Shown here: positions 59,170-64,000 of the stretch, one piece after another
Layout of the letters: every line of letters begins with the position of its first letter
Position numbering within the stretch: the first letter of the stretch is position 1
Source of the DNA: Alistipes sp.
GTDB lineage: Bacteria; Bacteroidota; Bacteroidia; Bacteroidales; Rikenellaceae
NCBI RefSeq assembly: GCF_020026455.1
Contig: NZ_JAHHQJ010000003.1
Location: forward strand, 124,001-188,000
DNA length: 64,000 bases
Direction of reading: 5' to 3'
Notes under the pieces: generated by a model
What the model was told of the DNA's origin: nothing
The model's database searches: none
The model's input: only the letters and a program-made list of their open reading frames with translations
Translations under genes and position numbers: made by a program

Positions 59170-59260
59170 TTCGAGCCCCATCTTCCACCCCAGAGCGTAA
59201 AAAAGGAAGCGCCAAAACAAGCAAAAAACCTTATGTATCCTCGGGATATGTAAGTTTTTT
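59170..59260 (+). repeat. right copy of the island's direct repeat (attR-like)
   Basis: The 23-base tRNA-His 3' end (59170-59192) plus a copy of the tRNA terminator. Only this part of the tRNA is present, so it cannot make a tRNA. See the left copy for identity. Confidence 0.88.
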
Positions 59261-59305
59261 TCATTTTCAGCCCCCACCCGAAAGGAGACAAGAGAGACGA
59301 AGGGG

Positions 59306-59461
59306 CAGCAGGGACAGCTGTGCGGGGGTGGGCAGGAGAGCCGGAGTGCAGAAAGGGCCGGAGTGCAGACAGGACAGCTGTGCGGGGGTGGCAGGAGAGC
59401 CGGAGAGCAGCAGGGACAGCAGTGCGGGGTGGGCCGGGGAGCCGGAGAGCAGAAAGGGTCG
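59306..59461. repeat. imperfect tandem repeat, about three units
   Basis: Three degenerate copies of a unit with GGACAGCTGTGCGGGG and GGAGAGCCGGAG cores lie between the island and enolase. Frames through it give Gly/Arg/Glu-rich sequence and are not credible genes. Confidence 0.7.
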
Positions 59462-59538
59462 GAAAAACAGTTTGCTGCGTCCTTGGACATGAAGCCTCCG
59501 CAAGCCCGAACCGCATCGCTCGCCCGATCCCGACATAC

Positions 59539-59570
59539 AAACACCCCGGAGCGCAGGCTCCGGGGTGTTT
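59539..59570. terminator. perfect hairpin beside the enolase terminator
   Basis: A perfect 14-base stem (59539-59552 / 59557-59570), 4-base loop, with AAA/TTT ends. It may act in either direction as a second terminator. Confidence 0.7.
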
Positions 59571-59582
59571 GCTTCCGTAATC

Positions 59583-59616
59583 ACAAAAAAAACCGGACGC
59601 CTTGCGGCATCCGGTT
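59583..59616 (-). terminator. terminator of enolase
   Basis: Arms 59591-59601 and 59606-59616 pair with one mismatch. On the minus strand the stem is followed by a run of T (59585-59592). It is 20 bases past the eno stop. Confidence 0.85.
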
Positions 59617-59636
59617 CTCTTTATCCTACCGGCAAA

Positions 59637-60938
59637 TTACTTGCGGTAGATCTTCGTGTAGCCATAGATAGCCTCGTCGCCGAGCTCCTCCTCGATGCGG
59701 AGCAGCTGGTTGTACTTGGCCATACGGTCCGAACGCGAAGCCGATCCGGTCTTGATCTGACCCGAATTCGTAGCCACGGCGATGTCGGCGATGGTCGAAT
59801 CCTCGGTCTCGCCCGAACGGTGCGACGTCACCGACGTATAGCCGGCGCGGTGCGCCATCTCGATGGCGTCGAGCGTCTCGGTCAGCGTACCGATCTGGTT
59901 AACCTTGATCAGGATCGAGTTGGCGCAGCCCATTTCGATACCCTTCTTCAGGAAGTCCACGTTCGTAACGAACAGGTCGTCGCCGACGAGCTGGCACTTG
60001 TCGCCGATTTCGGCGGTCAGCATCTGCCAGCCTTCCCAGTCGTTCTCCGACATACCGTCCTCGATCGAGTCGATGGGGTATTTGGCCACGAGGCCCTTCA
60101 GATACTCGACCTGCTCCTTCGACGTACGCTTGGCACCCTTCTCGCCCTCGAACTTGGTGTAGTCGTAAACGCCGTCCTTATAGAACTCCGACGAAGCGCA
60201 GTCCATGCCGATCGACACGTCGCCGCCCTCGCATTTGCGTCCGGGCTTGTAGCCGGCCATCTTGATGGCCTCGATGATCGACTCGATGGCGTCCTCCGTG
60301 CCGTTGAGTGCGGGAGCGAAACCACCCTCGTCGCCTACGGCCGTCGAGAGGTTGCGGTTGTGGAGCACCTTCTTCAGGTTGTGGAACACCTCGGCGCCCA
60401 TGCGGATGCCCTCCTTGAACGAAGGCGCGCCCACGGGACGGATCATGAACTCCTGGAATGCGATCGGAGCATCCGAGTGCGAACCGCCGTTGATGATGTT
60501 CATCATCGGAACGGGCAGCGTCTTGGCATTCGAGCCGCCGATATAGCGATAGAGGGGCATGCCGAAGTAGTCGGCAGCGGCGCGGGCAACGGCCAGCGAC
60601 ACGCCGAGGATGGCGTTTGCGCCGAGCTTCGACTTGGTGGGGGTTCCGTCCAGAGCGATCATGGCCTTGTCGATGCCCACCTGATCGGCAACGTTCATGC
60701 CGATAACGGCCGGAGCGATCACTTCGTTAACGTTCTTCACGGCGTTCAGGACGCCTTTGCCCAGATAACGGCCCTTGTCACCGTCACGAAGCTCAAGGGC
60801 CTCGTTCTCGCCCGTCGACGCTCCGCTCGGAACGGCAGCGCGGCCGAATGCGCCCGATACGGTACGAACTTCGACCTCGATGGTCGGATTGCCTCGCGAA
60901 TCGAGGATCTCCCTTGCGTGAATCTCTACAATCTGCAT
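59637..60938 (-). CDS. eno: enolase
   Basis: Makes phosphoenolpyruvate from 2-phosphoglycerate in glycolysis. The 433-aa protein starts MQIVEIHAREILDSRGNPTIEVEV and has 'VPSGASTGENEALELRD', the catalytic Glu in 'GDEGGFAP', Mg ligands in 'SIEDGMSEND' and 'LVGDDLFVTN', the lysine in 'LIKVNQIGTLTE' and 'SHRSGETED'. Length is normal. The 18 codons upstream in frame are rejected. It has a TACCTTTG -7 element on the minus strand at 60995-61002. Confidence 0.98.
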   Translation of the reverse strand: MQIVEIHAREILDSRGNPTIEVEVRTVSGAFGRAAVPSGASTGENEALELRDGDKGRYLGKGVLNAVKNVNEVIAPAVIGMNVADQVGIDKAMIALDGTPTKSKLGANAILGVSLAVARAAADYFGMPLYRYIGGSNAKTLPVPMMNIINGGSHSDAPIAFQEFMIRPVGAPSFKEGIRMGAEVFHNLKKVLHNRNLSTAVGDEGGFAPALNGTEDAIESIIEAIKMAGYKPGRKCEGGDVSIGMDCASSEFYKDGVYDYTKFEGEKGAKRTSKEQVEYLKGLVAKYPIDSIEDGMSENDWEGWQMLTAEIGDKCQLVGDDLFVTNVDFLKKGIEMGCANSILIKVNQIGTLTETLDAIEMAHRAGYTSVTSHRSGETEDSTIADIAVATNSGQIKTGSASRSDRMAKYNQLLRIEEELGDEAIYGYTKIYRK

Positions 60939-60994
60939 AGTTGTAATAGTTTGAATTTTATGGTGTTTGAATACTGACTTTTCAAACGGCACGA

Positions 60995-61002
60995 CAAAGG
61001 TA
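60995..61002 (-). promoter_or_regulatory. -7 element before eno
   Basis: TACCTTTG on the minus strand matches TAnnTTTG, 56 bases upstream of the start. No good -33 TTTG was found at 19-20 bases. Confidence 0.5.
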
Positions 61003-61087
61003 CAAAATAATTATGAATTGCGATTTGTTTGTTGTTATTTTTTTCACGACTCCGGGCTCCGATATTCCGATTCTGCCGGAAATATGC

Positions 61088-61095
61088 TATCTTTG
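61088..61095 (+). promoter_or_regulatory. -7 element before the antiporter gene
   Basis: TATCTTTG matches TAnnTTTG, 41 bases upstream of the start. The -33 site reads TTCC/TCCG and is weak. Confidence 0.5.
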
Positions 61096-61136
61096 CCGCC
61101 AACACCGTTGCATAACCTGTAAACAACGTTCCATCA

Positions 61137-62321
61137 ATGCGAAAAATTCTTTCGTTCTCGCTCTTTCTGATGCTGGGTCTCGTTGCCTCGCAGTTGCTTC
61201 CCGGCGCACTCGGCACGGCCTATCCGGGCTTCAAGGCCACGACCGACATCCTGCTCTACCTCTGCCTGGGATTCATCATGATCAACGTCGGCCGGGAGTT
61301 CGAAATCGACAAAACGCGCTGGCGCTCCTACACCGCCGATTACTTCATCGCCATGGCCACCGCGGCGCTTCCGTGGCTGCTGATCGTCCTCTACTATATT
61401 TTCGTACTGCTTCCCCCCGACCTCTGGGCCGACTCCGGGGCGTGGAAGGAGAACCTGCTGCTGAGCCGCTTCGCGGCCCCGACCTCAGCCGGCATCCTCT
61501 TCACGATGCTCGCGGCGTTAAGCCTGAAGAAGAGCTGGATCTACCGCAAGATCCAGGTGCTGGCGATCTTCGACGATCTGGACACCATCCTGCTGATGAT
61601 CCCGCTGCAAATCCTGATGATCGGCCTCAAATGGCAGATGTTCGCCATCGTGGGCGTGGTCGTCGTGCTGCTCGCCGTGGGCTGGCGGTGGCAGGCGCGG
61701 TGGAACGTCCGGCAGGACTGGAAACGCATCCTGGGGCTTTCGGTGGTGGTCTGCACCCTGACGCAGGCGCTCTACATCGTCACCGCACGGTGGTACGGCC
61801 CCGAAAACAGCATCCACATCGAGGTGCTGCTCCCGGCCTTTGTGATCGGCATGCTGATGAAACACAAGGAGATCGACACCCCGACCGAACGCCGCGCCGC
61901 AACAGGCATCTCGTTCCTGTTCATGCTGCTTGTCGGCATGAGCATGCCGCTCGTGACGGGCACCTCGGCAGCCTCGGCAGCCACCGAGGCCTCCTCCATC
62001 ACGGCGTCGCAGCCCATAATGCCGTGGGGAGTGCTGCTCCTGCACGTCGTGGCCGTCTCGACCCTCTCGAACATCGGGAAACTGGTTCCGGTCTTCTTCT
62101 ACCGCGACCGGAAATTGAGCGAGCGGCTCGCCCTCTCGATCGGCATGTTCACCCGCGGCGAGGTGGGCGCGGGCATCATCTTCATCGCCCTGGGCTATAA
62201 CCTCGGCGGCCCGGCGCTGATCATCTCGGTGCTGACCCTGGTGCTGAACCTGATCCTCACGGGCGGCTTCGTCGTCTGGGTCAAGCGACTGGCCCTGAAG
62301 AGCTATACGCCCGAAGCATAA
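61137..62321 (+). CDS. cation/proton antiporter
   Basis: A 394-aa inner membrane protein with about eleven to twelve helices. 'QVLAIFDDLDTILLMIPLQ' holds an acidic pair in a membrane segment, as in sodium/proton exchangers, and 'FTRGEVGAGIIFIALGYNL' near the C terminus is a conserved loop in CPA2-type antiporters. The length is short for Kef proteins with nucleotide-binding tails; no RCK domain is present. The ion is unknown, with sodium most likely. The gene is divergent from enolase and stands alone. Confidence 0.8.
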   Translation: MRKILSFSLFLMLGLVASQLLPGALGTAYPGFKATTDILLYLCLGFIMINVGREFEIDKTRWRSYTADYFIAMATAALPWLLIVLYYIFVLLPPDLWADSGAWKENLLLSRFAAPTSAGILFTMLAALSLKKSWIYRKIQVLAIFDDLDTILLMIPLQILMIGLKWQMFAIVGVVVVLLAVGWRWQARWNVRQDWKRILGLSVVVCTLTQALYIVTARWYGPENSIHIEVLLPAFVIGMLMKHKEIDTPTERRAATGISFLFMLLVGMSMPLVTGTSAASAATEASSITASQPIMPWGVLLLHVVAVSTLSNIGKLVPVFFYRDRKLSERLALSIGMFTRGEVGAGIIFIALGYNLGGPALIISVLTLVLNLILTGGFVVWVKRLALKSYTPEA

Positions 62322-62499
62322 CCCCTCCGACCGACCTGAAAAGACAGGCATCCCCCGGCCCGCCCTGCGGATGGAGGAAACCGCCCGGACGCAGCGGCAC
62401 GCGAAAATCCTTCCGGCCGGAAAAAGCACGCCCCGTCCCGTCTTTTCCCGGTCTCCGAAAAAATTCCGGGAGGGGAATCTTTTCGGGGAAAATTATCCT

Positions 62500-62507
62500 A
62501 TATTTGC
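62500..62507 (+). promoter_or_regulatory. -7 element before the small barrel gene
   Basis: TATATTTG matches TAnnTTTG exactly, 28 bases upstream of the ATG. The -33 element is weak. Confidence 0.55.
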
Positions 62508-62535
62508 CCTGCTATAACTCTAAACCCATCCATTT

Positions 62536-63135
62536 ATGAAAAAAGTATTGCTCATCGCGGCGGCCATCCTGCTGGCAAGCGCCGCCTCGTCGCAAAACTA
62601 CGAAAAGAACATTCTGGGCGTCCGCGCCGGACTGAACCTGGCGAGCTACACGCTCTCGGCCGGCGGTGTATCAATCAGCACCAACTCGCGGGCCTCGTTC
62701 CATGTCGCCGTGACCGATCAGATCCTGCTTTGCCGCAGGCTCCCCTTCTACCTCGAAACCGGGCTCGCCTTCTCGAGCCGCGGCGGCAAGGTCGACAACG
62801 CAACGTTCCGCCCCTCCTACCTGCAAATCCCCATGTTGGTGAATTACCACTTCAATATCAAGGACATCGTCACGATCCAGCCGTTCGCAGGTCTTTACTA
62901 CGGCCTCGGCCTCGGTGGCAAAGCGAAAATCGGCGACAAGAAGAGCGATATCTTCGGAGACAACGGCGAACTGAAGCGCTCCGACCTGGGTGTACGTCTG
63001 GGTGCCGGCGTTGTCTGGAAGCACATCTACTTCGGACTGGGCTACGACATCGGCTGCCTGAATCTGGCCAAGTACAGCGACGGAGGCTCGATGCGCAACA
63101 ACTGCTTCACGCTCAGCGTCGGATACAATTTCTAA
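62536..63135 (+). CDS. small outer membrane beta-barrel protein (porin family)
   Basis: A 199-aa protein with a signal peptide (1-19, ending 'SAASSQ') and an eight-strand-type barrel: 'ILGVRAGLNLASYTLSAGG', 'FYLETGLAFSSRGGKVDNATF', 'YLQIPMLVNYHFNI', 'IQPFAGLYYGLGLGG', 'VRLGAGVVWKHIYFGLGYDIG' and the C-terminal 'CFTLSVGYNF'. 'YLQIPMLVNY' and the terminal Phe match the PorT/OmpX-like outer membrane protein domain common in Bacteroidota. The role is structural or unknown. It has its own promoter motif and terminator. Confidence 0.88.
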   Translation: MKKVLLIAAAILLASAASSQNYEKNILGVRAGLNLASYTLSAGGVSISTNSRASFHVAVTDQILLCRRLPFYLETGLAFSSRGGKVDNATFRPSYLQIPMLVNYHFNIKDIVTIQPFAGLYYGLGLGGKAKIGDKKSDIFGDNGELKRSDLGVRLGAGVVWKHIYFGLGYDIGCLNLAKYSDGGSMRNNCFTLSVGYNF

Positions 63136-63152
63136 TCCGCCCCTGCCCCGAT

Positions 63153-63187
63153 AAAAAAAGGGACGCCCTTAGAGGGCGTCCCTTTTT
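63153..63187. terminator. bidirectional terminator between the barrel gene and queA
   Basis: Arms 63160-63168 and 63174-63182 pair perfectly with flanking A5/T5 runs, loop TTAGA. It serves the convergent queA gene and the barrel gene. Confidence 0.9.
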
Positions 63188-63204
63188 CCGTTCTGCACAA
63201 ACGC

Positions 63205-64000
63205 CTATTCCCGGAGCAAGACCGACGAATCGCCGTAGCTCAAAAAGCGGAAGCCGTGGCCCAGGGCATAGTCGTAAATTTGCCGCCACCCGTCGCCCAC
63301 GAATGCCGAAACCAACAGCAGCAGGGTCGATTTGGGCTGGTGGAAATTGGTGACGATATTGTGCACGATGCGGAACTCGTAGCCCAGCGGTGCGATCATG
63401 ATCTGCGTCGCGGCCTTCATCCGGTCCAGCCCCTCGCGCTCCATATAGCCCGACAACTCCTGCAGCGCATCGCGACCCGAGAATCCGACGGGAATGTCGT
63501 ATAGTTCCCACTGCCCCACGACCCGCCCGAGATCGGGCGTTCCGGACGTGCGGATGCGCCACGCAAGGGCCGCAAGCGATTCGAGCGTCCGCACCGAAGT
63601 CGTGCCCACGGCCGTGATGTGCCCCCAGCTCTCCAGCAGACGGTCCACCGTCGCGCGACACACCTCGAAGTGCTCGGTATGCATCGGGTGGCGCGCGGCG
63701 TCCTCATCCTTGACGGGCAGGAACGTCCCCGCCCCGACATGGAGCGTCACCTCCTCGAACCCGAATCCGCGGGCCTTCATGTCCCCGATCAGCTCGGGCG
63801 TGAAATGCAGCCCGGCGGTCGGCGCAGCCACCGAACCCTCGAATTTCGAATAGACCGTCTGGTAGCGCGTGTTGTCGATCTCCTCGCTCTCGCGGTTCAG
63901 GTAGGGCGGAATCGGAATCCGCCCGAGCTCTTCGAGCAGCTGCCCGAAGGAGACCGGGGCCGTCCACTCGAAACGCACGAGACACTCGCGCCCGTGGTCC
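63205..64000 (-). CDS. queA: tRNA preQ1(34) S-adenosylmethionine ribosyltransferase-isomerase, C-terminal part
   Basis: Makes epoxyqueuosine in tRNA from preQ1. The visible 265 residues run off the right edge at their N-terminal side. Family motifs are present: 'IPIPPYLNRESEEIDNTRYQTVY', 'GSVAAPTAGLHFT', 'HVGAGTFLPVK', 'MHTEHFEV', 'VGTTSVRTLES' and 'NFHQPKSTLLLLVSAF'. The stop is at 63205. An internal Met at 63978 is not the true start, since the sequence before it ('DHGRECLVRF') belongs to QueA. tRNA-His, one of the queuosine-modified tRNAs, is also in this window. Confidence 0.97.
   Translation of the reverse strand, partial: DHGRECLVRFEWTAPVSFGQLLEELGRIPIPPYLNRESEEIDNTRYQTVYSKFEGSVAAPTAGLHFTPELIGDMKARGFGFEEVTLHVGAGTFLPVKDEDAARHPMHTEHFEVCRATVDRLLESWGHITAVGTTSVRTLESLAALAWRIRTSGTPDLGRVVGQWELYDIPVGFSGRDALQELSGYMEREGLDRMKAATQIMIAPLGYEFRIVHNIVTNFHQPKSTLLLLVSAFVGDGWRQIYDYALGHGFRFLSYGDSSVLLRE

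Larger units (their letters stand above)
44207..59192. mobile_element. genomic island inserted at tRNA-His, carrying a galactan utilization locus
   Basis: About 15 kb bounded by the tRNA-His 3' end and a direct repeat of that end. Contents: a hairpin terminator, a MobC-like frame, a hybrid two-component regulator, SusC, SusD, a surface glycan-binding protein, GH53 and GH2 enzymes, all on the plus strand. No integrase, recombinase or conjugation gene is visible, so it is either a decayed integrative element or one mobilised in trans. The boundary evidence is direct; the history is inferred. Codon use in the cargo looks slightly richer in CTA leucine and AT-ending codons than in the flanks, but I could not measure this. 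Confidence 0.8.

Noticed and set aside
59170..59192. A second tRNA-His gene at the right end
   Set aside because: Only the last 23 bases (T-loop to CCA) are present; the sequence before them does not resemble a tRNA.
59267..59584. Open frames through the tandem repeat near enolase
   Set aside because: They only reflect the repeat; no start signal or motif is present.

Overview
The window is about 64 kb of high-GC chromosome from a member of the Bacteroidota, most like Alistipes (Rikenellaceae). The reasons are Bacteroidota promoter motifs (TTTG, a 19-20 base spacer, then TAnnTTTG), SusC/SusD-type proteins, a hybrid two-component regulator, a Bacteroidales-type tryptophanase (indole formation is typical of Alistipes), the Bacteroidota form of RNA polymerase omega, and Bacteroidota DUF families (DUF4435, DUF4857, DUF4876, DUF6850). 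The genus is inferred; the phylum is well supported.

Layout. 1-1272: start of a complex I operon on the minus strand (nuoA, nuoB, nuoC cut by the window edge). 1378-4279: a small secreted unknown, a rubredoxin-superoxide dismutase pair, and tryptophanase. 4549-13410: a tight seven-gene operon with a TonB-dependent receptor, a small lipoprotein, a DUF6850 barrel, a DUF4876 lipoprotein, an ABC ATPase and permease, and a DUF4857 membrane protein; its function is unknown. 13493-30067: GH20 hexosaminidase, asd, penicillin-binding protein 1A, a propeller-barrel protein with an HExxH zinc-protease-like motif, YciH/SUI1, DUF4435, lysC, an S9 peptidase, dapD and birA. The aspartate/diaminopimelate genes (asd, lysC, dapD) are scattered but close to a cell-wall synthase. 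30513-43896: housekeeping genes gcvH, mdh, greA, cls, bamD-rpoZ-coaBC, recN, a nucleotidyltransferase-fold protein, an aquaporin, an EamA transporter and groES-groEL.

44129-59260 is the most striking region. An intact tRNA-His is followed by about 15 kb that ends in a direct repeat of the tRNA 3' end plus its terminator. This is the signature of an integrated genomic island (attL/attR). The cargo is a complete polysaccharide utilization locus: hybrid two-component regulator, SusC, SusD, a surface glycan-binding protein, GH53 endo-galactanase and GH2 beta-galactosidase. That set is expected to capture and degrade pectic beta-1,4-galactan. The only mobility trace is a short MobC-like frame next to the tRNA; no integrase is visible.

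After the island come a GC-rich tandem repeat, enolase, a cation/proton antiporter, a small outer membrane barrel protein, and queA, which runs off the right edge. Several intergenic spacers hold GC-rich low-complexity repeats or G9-G10 tracts and no credible gene. All assignments come from reading motifs and protein architecture by eye; no database search was run.
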